64,000 nt of DNA, from NCBI GenBank assembly GCA_963693305.1, contig OY855908.1, positions 3,710,501-3,774,500 on the forward strand, read 5' to 3'. The DNA comes from Meandrina meandrites. Lineage: Eukaryota; Cnidaria; Anthozoa; Scleractinia; Meandrinidae. A model generated the notes under the pieces. The model saw nothing but the letters and a program-made list of their open reading frames with translations. It was not told the origin of the DNA and did no database searches. Below, piece by piece: positions 11,811 through 24,700 of this stretch. The translations under genes were made by a program, and so were the position numbers. Positions within the stretch are counted from its first letter, which is position 1, and each line of letters begins with the position of its first letter.

Positions 11811-12464
11811 GGCCCAGACTGATCTTATAATAGGATCTTATAATAACTGAGGAGAGTGCGACAAATTTGCAATGACATCTGCAAATGGTTAGATGTTCTA
11901 GTTTTCTCAGATAAGGATGATAAACCACAAGCTGCCTTTCTCCTGCATGTTCACAGTGTTATGCTTAACAGGTGATGTTAAAGATTTCGCACACTCGATC
12001 ATCATAAAGAAAAGGCACAAAGTTCCTAGTGTTGATGGTGTTTTGGTTTGGTCATGTCTGGTCTTTGCCTGCTATACTGTAAAAGGTTGGGGACATGCTT
12101 GCATTACAAAATTAATTTACCACAAATCCAAGGATAAATGAATTATTCAGATCAGATCAGATCACAAACTGATTCCAAAAATGATAGTTACCTAATTCGA
12201 CCAGAGTGCACAAACCTGAAGCTCTTTCAGATGAAAATTTGCAAAACCATTTTCAGACTCAAGTGGCTTAACCACACCCTTTTATAGCTCCTGACAAAAC
12301 ATAGCTTATATCAGTAAAAAGCATAAAAACAGACATCGTTTGATTTGGGTTACATTAAAATTCTCAAATAACTAATATTTAAAAAAATAAATAAATAAAT
12401 AGAAGCACGACTCCCCTCTCCCGTTTCCATCCCGTCCCCAAACCCGAGAGAAGAAATTCCATAT

Positions 12465-13140
12465 ATGGATTTGTATACAGAGGCCAGGCTACTGAGCCCT
12501 AACAAAGCCCGGTTGACAAAAATTTTTTACCGTGATTGTGCAGAGGAAGGTAACTTTCTGCGCTTGCTGGAAAAAATATTTCGCACTGTGATTAACAAAT
12601 GTTTAATTCGAGAAAGTTTTGACAAAATGGATTTCATGACCAAATTCGACAAACTTGGATCTTGGGATCAGAAGAAAATGGAAGTATTTGGTGTTTTTCA
12701 ACCGAGGGGCAGCAAGCGTTTGGCCTGGGTACAAGACAAAACGGGCCTTTGGCGAAACTCGGATTTGTTTCCGTCTCGCAGGTATGATTTTGTTAAAACT
12801 TATTTATGGTTCTTATATTAAGATATAAGACTATTTATTTAGTTACTTTATTTTTAAGAGAGGCCACTGGCACACTAAACCCGAACAAGAGACCTTGGAT
12901 GAAGAAGTCACGACACCCCAGTATATATATCCCCCCTCCAACAGCCAAAAATTTCTTCAAAACTTTAACTGTTTTTTCAATATTTCAGCTGTTTTCGCGC
13001 AATGCGGACTTGCATCTTTGGCGATTCAATTATCGGCGATGATTTTCAATTTTTGGGGAAGCATGTGTTTGGCTGCGGAAAGATATTTATTGAAACGGGC
13101 ATATGGGTTGAAATGATTCGCGTCGACAAGTTACCACAAA
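12465..13140 (+). CDS. Possible unidentified two-exon gene fragment
   Basis: I do not recognise this protein. An open frame starts at ATG 12465 and runs to a good donor (CAG/GTATGA, about 12780). It joins in phase to an open segment after an acceptor near 12988 (TTTCAG/CTGTTT) that stays open to another donor-like GTACG near 13141. The result is roughly 155 residues of mixed, charged composition (…KTGLWRNSDLFPSR | S CFRAMRTCIFGDSIIGDD…) without a signal peptide or obvious motif. Composition looks more coding-like than the surroundings, but no further exon could be assigned and no family matches. It may be a decayed or incomplete gene. Confidence 0.25.
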
Positions 13141-15791
13141 TTTGGTACGTGGTCTGTGGTGCGTGACAAAGCGTTTTACAGGGGTAGGGGTAGGGAGTGA
13201 TTTGTCGACAGTAAACGAAGAGTGGTCAAGAGTTCAGTGGTAAATTTTTTGGTGGGGAATTTTGTTATGGTACTTGCGTGATGAGGGAAATTCCATCAAG
13301 TTTGACCTTGCTCTTTCTCTTTATTTAAATTTCATAGAAATAACGGGGAAAACAAAACTGCAATAAATATCCTAAATCCAAACATTGCAAAGCCGCTGAG
13401 TTTTTGTTTTTTGGCAATTTGACATCCAAAATGTACATCTTGTTGAAGGTTTTCAGCTCAATAGCATACTTTGTCATCAGGGTGAACTGATCACTTTTAA
13501 TAGCAGAAGTGAATTCCAGATGTTTTCATTAATTTCCAGTAGCCATATTGTTTCCGCACTGTGCTCTATAAATTTGTGTGGAAGAAGTGTTTTGATGGAT
13601 AACTCAAGTACAGAATATCGCACAGACCCAAGACTCTGACAAGTAGATGATCTATAAACTTCTATAAGATTTAAATTGTTGACTTAGTTTCCTTGATGAT
13701 GTTGGTTTAATTTTTCTGTGGCTAGAAATTGCGTATCATGCAAGAAATCAGTTAGCTGGTAAGAAACAAGTATGGAAAGCAAAACAACAAACAAAAAATA
13801 TAAAAAAAAACACCACAAAATGTAGTTAAAGAAAGAACATTTTTAAATGAAAGGACAAAATGCAACCAACCAACCAACCAATTTTGTCAGGATAAGTCGG
13901 TAAGCAGTTTTTCATATAACGCAGGAGTGAGTGGAAGCAATTCTTTGAACATCAAAAAAATGTGTGCTCATAAAAAATATACTAGATATTTCTAAGTTGA
14001 TTCTATAAAACATAAAAAATAAAGTCATCAGAACGCAAACTTTAAACACACATTACGTTTTGTCCTAGCGGCTTTGATGCTATTTTCTTTTCTAAAAGTG
14101 AACCAAGGCATAAGTGTACAGCTAAGTGTACTGAGGCGTAACAATTATCCAGTGAACAATCCTAGCTATAGATTTCTTCAGATTTCTACATTTCATGGTT
14201 TATGTGGTGTGTCATGAATTAATTTTTGAGTTCAGGGATGTGTAGACTGCAAGTTAAAGCTGTGCCCCAAGGATGCTGAATGTCAAAGCAACAGTATGTC
14301 TAAATCTTTTCTTTTTGGCAGACAGGATGTGTCCTTTAGCTGCCTGTGGCAACGCTCATATCATTTCAGGCCTTTGAGGAAGTCCGTTTTAGTTCGTAGA
14401 ACAATGTGCATTTCTATATCGAAGACAGTCAGCTTTCATTTGACCAAGAAAGTATTGACATGTTTTTTTTTTAATCTCTATTTATGTTTCTTACCACACG
14501 TACACAAAAACAAAGAGAATATTTGGTTAGCAACTGAGAAGCATTAGCAAAATACTCCTTGCTGTGCGACTTCCGGTCTGTAGGTAAAACTATGCAAATC
14601 ATGAAAAAATCGACAGTATTTTGCTGCGAAAATAACACTCTATGATTAATTGAAGTTTGGCTTCGAGTGATAATTAATATCGCAATAACTCCAGTTCTTT
14701 AATATCGTAGAAATAGACAATACAGCACTAATAAACGTGTCGTAAATTGCATAATTGTTACCAGGAAAAATTATCGAACGAACGACTCAGACAGAATATT
14801 TGCTATTTAGCACTTCGATGCTCGATTCAGGAGTGGTAGAAGTTGTGATGCTACCTATTCACGCTTTAAATGCATATTGAAATACTGTGTTCTTAAATCT
14901 CTTTCCTGATTCAATTTAGTGAAATCCCTGATCGAAGGAATTGTCCGTTACGGTTTGCCCCGTTTATCCCTCCGACTGCACAATTCTCCTGTTTTTCCTA
15001 TAAATCCTTTTCACATCAACAAGTACTTAATCCTTAATTTCTGTGAAAATAAACTGTCTTACTTTCTTTTTCTTCCAGATTCCATGAAGAGGAAAATTTT
15101 CGCGCCGAACGCGATATCTCTCGCGAAGGAGGTGTGTTCGGAACACGCACAGGAAATCCTAAACTGTGCTTTTATTTGATGAAACAATGAATTCTCCTTG
15201 GCTACCTTTGTCCGCTGACGGCGCCTATTGTTTTCTTGACCAATCACACAATTCGTCGTATAGGGAGGTCTGAGTATTGATGCAATCGCCTAGAGCATGT
15301 GATATTTGCACGAGGGTTTTGCTGATACAAGAAGCTTGGAGTGGATTCTTACGCCGCCATTTTGATTAGCGGGAAAGGAATTTAAACTCGCTTCTAGGGT
15401 GGCCTTTCTGGAGGTGAAACGGACTGCAATATCATTCCGAAGGTTTCAAATACTCCCATCTTTACTCCTTGGTGTTCTGGTGTGGTGTCGACAGAGATTC
15501 AGTACGGAAAATCGAAGACGAAAATTTGGTGTTTTTGCATATATCAAGTTTGGTGTGTTCTTTTGCGAGATTAGAACACGCACCACCAAGACGTGGCGGT
15601 CACGTGCTCGTCGCGCTAATAAAACGTTTTCTCTACTCCTCTTAAATGAACTTTAGAAACTTTGAATTTTGGAGTGAATTTCGTCTTGTGCTTTATTTTT
15701 TTGCTTTATTTCCCTGTTGTAAGCAGCCGCGAAAATGCTTTCAACGGGGCCTCGTTGCCATCGGCAGTCATTGTGAAGTGAAGTATGGTAG
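13141..15791. other. Non-coding region upstream of KANSL1
   Basis: No convincing gene. Contains a dispersed repeat at 13430-13690 and, in the last 500 bases, the presumed KANSL1 promoter and 5' UTR (slightly more CpG-rich, including a CACGTG-type site near 15600). Open frames at 14919-15179 and 15399-15656 show no family resemblance. Confidence 0.45.
13430..13690 (+). repeat. Dispersed repeat, copy 1
   Basis: Shares scattered blocks, in the same order, with 39330-39640: AATAGCA.AA.T.AA.TTCCAGATGTTTTC, ..GCCATNTTTGT.., CT.TATAAATT.GTGTGGAA and ATAACTC. The copies are diverged; the repeat class is not identified. Confidence 0.5.
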
Positions 15792-18700
15792 ATGGCTCAA
15801 ATGGCTCCCGCTCTGACCGAGGCGACCGCGTCTCCGGAGTCCTCGAGAAAGAATTCTTTGGATCGTCATTGTTCATCAACTGTACAAGGGGAATTTAAAC
15901 AAGAAACTACTGGTCTAGCATTGGACATAAAGCTGGTTTCGCAGAACGGACTTGTACGATTGATAAGTGACAATAACATTGCAGACATTACAAATACTAT
16001 AAAGCCTTCGGAGCAGAACACACCCATAGTTTCAAGACTCGCTGGAGATTTAAAAGGGAAAAGTGAGATGCCAAACGGACATTGTGATGATAAACTGGAA
16101 AAGAGTGCCGCAGATATGTCGAGTTATTCCGCTGCTGCAGAGGAAAAGCGAAATTCTTGCCTTGATCTTTCACGAACAACATGTGCTTCAACGGCGAAGA
16201 CTTCGGCTGGTACATGCAATACTGTTTGTGAAAACGAAGAAAAGAGTCGAGTTTCGGAGCATCCGGTAGCTAACTTGGAATCTAGAAAGGCTTTAATTCC
16301 TCAACGGACTACACAAGCTTTTCGACGACAAGGAAAACTGGATGGCCGGGCGCGAAGAATTGAAACGCGCCTTCGCAAACTACAAGCGCGGCAACTGAGC
16401 GACCATGTGCTTCAACAATTGGAAAATTTGGCGGAAAAGCGTGGTGAATCTCGTGATTCCCCCGCCGCTAATCTCGAACCAGTTGGAAATTCAGGAGTCG
16501 GGGTTATTCCCGAAAGTAAAAGTGCGTCGAAAAATTCAACGGAAATAAAGGCAGATCGAGTTGACATCAAGGCAGTGCCTGCGGATCTTGCAAGCCGGGC
16601 AAAAAACAACAACGCAACTAGTTTCGACAGCGTAGCGAAAGAACTGGAGCGTATTTCTGCTGATTCATTCAACGCCGGAGAAGAGAATATCCTGACAGAT
16701 TTCAAACACAAATTCGATGTTGTGAATTCGCTGGAAAGTTGGAGTTCACAAGTTGAATTTTTGGAAAGCATTGATGATTCAGATGCCACAGAAGCAAGTT
16801 CCGGAGAAGACAGCGACGAAGAGGGTGATTCGAAAAAAACGAAACTTCGAAGTAAGAGGTGAGTAAAACTTAATTATGTTCTCGAAAGTATGATAGTATT
16901 GAGGAACGAAAAAGAAATATCTTTTCGCATCTTGCTAATTATCGAGAACAAGCGTGGGAGCGGAAACTCTGCCTCGAAATCCGCGATGAGACTTTGCTAA
17001 TTCATTGAATGGAGGCTTATGGTTTTGTGTCTATTTTGGACATTGTGTTAAAATATATTGAAGTTCTTAGGTTAACGAGATACTGCCTTTACGTTAAAAC
17101 TGTGTTCTGTTCGAAACTTGTGTGCTATGCGGATGACATTTTAAATTTCCCTCGCGCACAAAATTTACAACGACGAACTAACGCGATCTGAAGCGGGAAA
17201 TGTCGACATTTATTTTCAACTTCATTCCCGTTTTCAATGAAAACATCAAAATAATTTTCACAAACTGAGAGCGATCGCAAGCTTGTAGAACAATGATTTA
17301 CTGGTTTTCTATGTTGGGAATTTATTGTAATGCTGTTGGGCGATCTATTCACAATATAATTTTCCTGACATGCCAGTTCAATTCACGGTTTTGGTCTTTT
17401 ATCAAGGCGTTCAGAAAATTTCTATTGACCAGTATGACTGACCGTAATTCAGGATAAATATTGAGAAACGAACGTTTAAATGTGCTTGTAGATCTTGTTT
17501 CTCGCTTGTATTTTGTTTATTTTTCTTCGTCTTCTGTCCTGTATAAAGAAAATTTGCATATATGTCGTCGATGCTATATAAGGAAAATTTTAATTTTTCA
17601 GAATGTAGTTTCCACAAACCTCATTTTATTTCAGATGTCTCCCAAATTCACACTTTTCATATTTTAAAGCGATTTTGTCCGTTTCTGTGGAGCTGTAGTA
17701 ACACAGTATCTTTTTTGTTTTCTATCTGAGGAGAGAAATGTTGTTTTCTAGTTTGTACTTGTTGTGAATGAATTATTTTCATCGGGGCTTTCTTTCCTTG
17801 TACCTGGTAAATATTTGAAATCTTTGTGTATACGACAGAAAAATAAATTATTTATATATTTTCATTTTTGATGACCAGCAAGTATAGCCTTGTAAAATTG
17901 TCTTCATAAAATCTCCCTTTAGTTGGACTGTGTGAAACTTTGAATAGTTAAATATAGATATAGCTTCTTTTGTTTTTTTACATCTTTTTTCTGTGTGTGA
18001 AATGCGAATATTATTGTCTCCTCATTAACTTTAAATATTTCTTGTCAATCTGTTGTAAGATTTCTTCTCCTTTTGCACATAATTCACACACAAAATTTCT
18101 TCAATTTAGCATAGCTTTGAACCCATAGTAAATGTTCTAGCAACTTCTTTATATACTGCTATGCAACTATGTTGCATTCTTTATCTTTTAATACAAAGTA
18201 ACGCTAGTTTGGTGCATGCAGTTAGCATGATGTCAAACAGTCTGGTACTTCCTTTTATTTTATTATATTGAGTCACTAAAATATGAACCGAGATATTCAA
18301 GTGAAAAGTTCAAGTTGTTTTTAATCCTAAAATTAACACATCTTTCTGTTGGATGTATCTTATGCCTACATTATTATTTTATAAGTGGGGTTTGCAAAAG
18401 GATTCCTTTATGTAGAAACTGACTTTCCAAATAATTGTTGTAAAGTTATATTGGTATATATTGGTTCAACAGGTATATTACGCAATGTTGCAAATTTGAA
18501 ATTTGAGTACCTTCTCTAGACTAAACAAATGTCATTGTATCCACATTGCACAGTGACTATTTCCTTGATCCAAAATCAATTTTACAAATAATCTTCTTAA
18601 AAGTTTAGCCTACAAAGCATGTTAATGTAGTTCAACAGCTTGAGTGCTTTTGCATTCTCCACATTAGGTTCCACTTCAAGTTGTTGTAGTTACACTTCAA

Positions 18701-21700
18701 CAACAAGGATATTATATTGTAAACAGTTGATATTTAGTTAATTTGTATTGTTGCAAACAGGGCCAAAATTTTGAGGAGGCAGTATCGCTTGGAAGAAGGC
18801 ATAATCGCCTCTCATTGGTCGTGGCTCCAGTCTCAGATCATAAACGTCGAACGGCAGATCAGACGGTATGATGATCTTTACAAAGGAGGGAGGTTGAGGA
18901 AGGGGACTGTTAAACTTCAAGCTTGTACCTCTAATGCAAACTTAGCAAGAGGTAGCAATGACATTGATGGAAATGGAATTATCAAGGGCTTGAAGAACAA
19001 TGCTGTGTCAGTGTCTTTAGATGCTGCTAAGTCTAAGTACTATGCTGACCATAATAAGAAGGATTCAACAAAGGAGCCAGACAACCGTGTACCAAACGGA
19101 GTCAAGCGCAGTCTTCTTGATAGTTCACTGTTGAATGATGAGGAAGTTCCACTTAAGCGTTACCGAACAGTCCTTGCATCAAATGACTCGACAGACAACA
19201 AGCTCTGTGCGTCTTTGCCAACCACTTCAAATGATGTTTTCCCTCAATGTGCAAGAACTAGAGGAGTGTATGCCGTCAGGAAGCGGCGCTTAGTGCATTT
19301 ATCGCACATTCGGCATAAGCCCAAACCTCATTCGTTGTTCTGTGGCTGTGTAACTCCTACAACACGATGTTTAATTTGCTCAAATTCTTCAAGAACATTA
19401 CCAGTGGTTAGTTCCAGCCAAACAATGGCAGAGAAGGTAGCTTCACTGGATGGTTCGTTCCACCCTGTCCTCTCATTTTGCACAGGTAAAGACATAAATA
19501 CCAAGCAAGAGAATATTAGAACTATTTATATTTTAGGAAAGTTTGGATCAGGCTCATGTACATGTTAAGAGTGGTTCATTGGGAAAAGAAATACAAGTAG
19601 TATGATGATTCTTGCCTCCATCTGCCTTGAAAGCAAATCTCAAATTTTCAAATGAAATGAAATGAATCAGTGATACAAAAAAGGTAAAAACGTTCTCACT
19701 AAATGAGTGTTAAGTGCCTTGGAAAACGTGTATAGGTCCATATGTTTCGGGCTTAGCCCTTCATCAGTGGAAGTCAAGATTTCCATAAAAATGCTCCTTG
19801 TTTTTCCATAGTCTGTGTCATCATCATGTCTGTGTAGTACAACTGTAACTACAGTCTGAAGGGGCAAGGTAAATACGTTCACTCCTAAAGCAGATGTTCT
19901 TATGTGGAAATGCAGTTTTGTCACCAAATTAGTATGGGATTTTCCTAGGCTATTTGGTATTGACACATTAATAAAGTTTCTGTTCTATTCTTTTCTACAG
20001 TTGGACCTCGATTATCCGGACTATTTAGCCCAGTCCCCAAGAGTCCAGATAATCAAGGTTTCACTGTATTCTATTCTATTCTGTTCTGTTTTGAACAGCT
20101 TGTTTTTTGTTGTATCATCATTACCTCAGGCATACTTGGTACAGCACCAAACAAATTTTATCACAGTTATGATAGTAACAGGGAAGAAAGAAGTCCAATT
20201 TGGTCAGTAATCAAACGTGTGATTGGCCCAATGTATACTAGAGATGACACCCTCGTGTGCCATGTGGCATGAAAAGGATTTTTATAGGGGATACCAGAGA
20301 TGATTTTATTCATCTTGGATGGATAATTCATCTCAAATTAAAATTGGACCGTTTACAAAGTCAGATGATTTTGAACCTGGGGTCCAGTTTTGTCGTCACT
20401 GGTTTGTTCACAGACCCAATTGAAGGCGCGAGGGCAAGAAGCGCAGATTAAGTTTTGGGCTAAATTGAACATTGTCAAAACAACTCCAAATTTCGCATGC
20501 GAGTTTGTTTACGTGTGTTAAACACTGTCCTGTATTTTTTCCCGCTGTTGTCTGCCTTGTTTCCAAAAAATTACGCATGCAAAAACTGGACTTTGACGAA
20601 AGAAACCTTTTGTTCCGCGAAACAGTGAAATCGACAAAGTTGAACCGATTACTGTTTTAACTCTACAAACATTAACCCTAGGGGTTAAGGTAAGGTTAGG
20701 GTTAGGGTTAGGTTAGGGTTAGGGTTAGCATAGGGTTATCCTAGCAAAAATAAAGACATCTCTTCTTTTGAATTGCATGGCATGAGTCGGTATCTAAATA
20801 AAGTCAAGGATTAGTGTCTAGAGAGTGAACGTTTTGCAATCCGTGAAAAAAGAAAACACTATTACGGTATATGAAAAAAACTTTCTCATGCACTGTTTTC
20901 TGGAAAAGTAAAAAAAGAGCAAGATGTGACATTTCGTAGATGCTACTCTGATGCTGCAAAAGGCTTTGAAATTTAGTGATGCTATCAGCAAAGCGCTTGC
21001 CATTTATACTTTGTCTGCGCGACGAATTACAAAATCATTACGGAAGAAAACGTATTCGAAATTTCTCAGCGGTAAATTTCGCTAAGCGAAATGATTATTT
21101 TTTGTGAATAACACTGCCGTTAGCAAAGCAAATTCAGTCCGTTTCACTAAAAAAGATACTTCCATTTTCGAACTACCGTCAACGGCGAACTTTTTTCCGC
21201 GAATTTTCAGGCGAAAAGCATTCAAGTTTGCCTAGACAAACCGTCGCGTTTGGAGCGTAAACATGTCAAGTTTTGGCAACTCAGCCTGTGTGTTTCTGGT
21301 CATGAAACACAGGTTTCGAAAACTTTTGCGTCGACGTTTTATGTTTCTTCAATGAATGTCGACAGCAAATGGCGGCTTTATATTTCTGGTAAATGCTGAG
21401 ACAGCGATCTTGATCTTCGGTTCACTTGCAAAACGCGACAGTTTGTCTAGACAAACTTGAATGTTTTGCTAGATCGTGAGAAAACGCGCTAAAAAGTTAA
21501 CCGTTCACGGTAGCTCGAAAATGGCAGTAAAAGTCTGGTTTCATGAAACGGTTTTTTCAGACAACACAAAAGAAGTTAGTTTTAAGCTGAATAGGCCGTT
21601 TCTCCTACAGGCATGTTATGAATACACTGAATCGAATTTAAGCCGGCTGGAAAACCGATGGAAAAGAACAAGTCAGCTTAAACAAACAAAAAACTTACAT

Positions 21701-24700
21701 GCGAGCCCGGGTTCAGTCTTGTCCTTTCATTCCTCTTGACAGGCAGCGATGAAGCAATCAATGGAATTCCATGATGTGCACTCACAAAATCTAAACGGTT
21801 GATTTTCATTCCGCTTGACTTGCAGTAAGCTCCTATTCTGTTCTTTCTGGGCATACTATAAATATATCGCGAAAGCCGCGTTTCGCACACGTGAAATGAA
21901 TTAAGACTTTGCCGCCGCGCCTTTCGCTCGACTGTCAAGTCACGCTCAAAAATAACGCAATAATCACGATCAATGCATTAAAGATTATTATGGGATATCC
22001 CTGGGTTTCTTCGACACGGACAGTCCCACGCTCAAAATTCAACAGAAAATTATAGAGTCTAAAAGCCAGTCTTCATTTCCAAACATTCAACACGCCAAAT
22101 CATGGCAAATGAGCCCAAACAAACGAAGGTGAACTTGGTTTGGAAGAGAAGTGCGTTTAAACCCTTTCCGTCTGGAATCAGAGTCCCGATCATGGAACAA
22201 ACGAACCTCGCTTCTTTGAGGCTCGCTAGCGATCTTGCGGGTATTCAGACTTTATGATGTCCTTCTACCACCAGACGGGCGCAAATATATGTCAAATAAG
22301 CGAGAATCAGTGGAGAGAAGTGCACTTCATGCGCGAAGGTGAGCATTCAACTTGTCCGATTAAAATCTGAAGAGGCTTTGCGCGCGAAAAGCTTACGTCA
22401 CAATATTTGCTGTACCGACCATTTCGAGATCTCCCAACTGAATTACAACAACAGGAAGAGAAACAAAAAACCTTTTGTTACTCCGAACAATGAAACCAGC
22501 ATAAACATTTAGATTCGTTCTGGAACAATGATTCGCTAATAGTAATATTCCCTCCCTTTTACTCCAAGAACAAGCTCAAACTAGCGAAAATAAATGCAGG
22601 ACAGTGTTTAACACATGTAAACAAAGCCACATGCGAGTTTTGGAGTTGTTTTTGACAATTTTCAATTTAGCCAAAAACTCAATCTGCGCTTCTTGCCCTG
22701 GCCCCTTCAATTGAACTCCACTTGGTCCTATTATCATAGTTTGGGTAAAAACATATAGAATTTCCTGCAATATACAAGAGATAAACCATGACGCTGTGCC
22801 CTGTTCATTTGAGGAAAAAGTAAGTGATGGCTGAGTAACTGATAATGACTGGTGTTTTCTGGTATGTTTTCAGACATTCCTCTCCAGTTGCACTTTGGGG
22901 CATTATTGAAGAGGGGTGGCTTTGAGAAGAGAACCAAACCACAAGCACTGAGAACAACATCACAGATAGTAGAGAAAAAGTAAGTCGGTTATTATTGGTA
23001 CTGTAATTCCTTTTGTTTTATAAATGACAGGCAGTCTGAATTCTTGAATAATTTCAACTGTAGGGAGGGGCTTTTTCGTGAAGATGCTGTGAACTTTAGA
23101 CCTCTAAAATGCAGTGCCATTACTCTAAGTTAACCTGTTACAGCCATTTTAAAATTGGGAAGGGAAAAAAAACTCTGTTAAATCTCCTACAGACTGTACA
23201 TTAACAGTGGTGATAAATTTATTAATTGGTGGAAAATGTTATCAGCTACCAGCTTAATTAAATATATACATGGGGGTTCTTTTATCACACATTTTAATTA
23301 AAGCAGAGATTTTCTATAGTAGTTTGTGTTAAAATGCTGCCTGTTTTTCTATGAAGTTTTAAACTGTCTAAAAGTCTTCAAGAAAGTTATTTGGTAGTAG
23401 TAACAGATGCGTGTTTAAGTGGTCTGTTAACTCAGTGTTGAGATAACTAATTAATTCTTGTTCCCTTTAACATGGAAACCAGCCATTTCAGTTTAGCATA
23501 AATGGTGGCTGGGTCATTTCTAAGAATAGCAAGTGAAATGATAAGTCTTGTTAAAATGTAGATCTGCTCAGTCAGCTGTCACAACATTAGTTTAAACTGA
23601 CCGCAGTTTGTGCCACAACTTTCATGTATAACAAACAATAGCTGTAATTTCTTTTTTATGATCAGATTATAAAAATTAAAAACTGTATTTACATTACAGA
23701 AAGGCAGTTGGAACTATCAATTTAGTGATGTTGTTAATACGTTGCTAAGATACCACAGTCAATTTGTTATGCTAATTTTTAACCATATCATGACCTCGTA
23801 TTACTTTGTTTGAAAGTTATTTCTAATATTGTAATCTTTAAAATGGCAAATGTAAAATAGATCTAAATCTTCATCTTCTTTCTCATGTTTACTGTTAGGC
23901 TAAATGAGTCAATACTTGCAGCTGTAGTGTAATATTCCTGTTTTGTAATTTATTCAGGAAACCGCCTGTAGTGTCCAAGACAGGAAAGAGACGGGGACAG
24001 CTGGCTAAGGGTGCTGCTGCTTCTCTGTTGTCGTCTGCTAGTAAGTTATTAAAGTGTACCTAACACCTTTAATTTTTGCAAGAATGCTGTTGTCTAGAAT
24101 TTTAAAATCATCAATCAAATAGTAGTCTTGGCGTTTGAATGATATTTGGTCCAATGATATTTTTAGTTCACTTGAACTTTGAACAGTAATAAATTTTGAG
24201 TAGGCTAGAGCCTTTGTCTTCATTCTAATCATTTTTGTTGTTGTTTCAGAACTCCACAATCAGAAGTATGAAAGAAAGCGGGGCTACTCTGTGCCTTCCA
24301 CTCCAAAGAATGCATCAAGAGGTTCAGAAAATAGGGTCAGTCAATCAGATGGACCAAGGAAGAAGCGAGCAGCAGCCATAAGTGCTGGTAAGGGGATAAG
24401 TAGCGTGTTTTTGTATTTATGTCATTTTAGTTGTCATCTGGTGGCAGATTTAAGTGGCATGGTTGTAATTTTCTGCTCTAATTGACCTGGAAAGTGTTTC
24501 TCATTGGATTCCCCCCTAAACTTAGCTGGTTTTAGTTTTCTGTTTAAAAAGCTTGTGAGGGCATGAATTCATTTTAGTAATGCGTGAGGAAACAAGTGAT
24601 TCTGTAGACTGGTATTTTATTTTTGTCAAGCACAGCCTAGAGGATTCATTGTCATTAACTTTGTTTCACATATTTTGATTCATTACTAGCTGCCCAGCTT

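Larger units (their letters stand above)
8431..12464. other. Intergenic region between POFUT2 and the next possible gene
   Basis: Apart from the POFUT2 3' UTR and the transposable elements listed separately, I see no coding sequence. Short open frames here lack homology, start context and splice support. Sequence near 11180-11270 has degenerate TATTTCAGAC motifs like those at 51690-52060. Confidence 0.5.
20417..22713. mobile_element. 2.3-kb element with ~125-bp terminal inverted repeats
   Basis: The left arm (20417-20541) reads CAATTGAAGG…GGGCAAGAAGCGCAG…TTAAACACTGTCCTG. The right arm (22590-22713) is its reverse complement with moderate divergence. The interior has no transposase-like open frame, but it holds a telomere-like block and a second inverted pair at 21221-21465. 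It is probably a large non-autonomous DNA transposon inside KANSL1 intron 2; outer boundaries and target-site duplication are not certain. Confidence 0.7.

Noticed and set aside
14919..15179. 86-codon open frame that might be a last exon of the possible gene at 12465
   Set aside because: No phase-compatible chain of exons could be drawn to it and its composition looks non-coding.
19667..19966. Minus-strand open frame containing a GGGCTTAGCCC palindrome near 19750
   Set aside because: Resembles the tail motif of some retroelements (TGATGAAGGGCTAAGCC), but there is no reverse transcriptase or other support, so no element is called.
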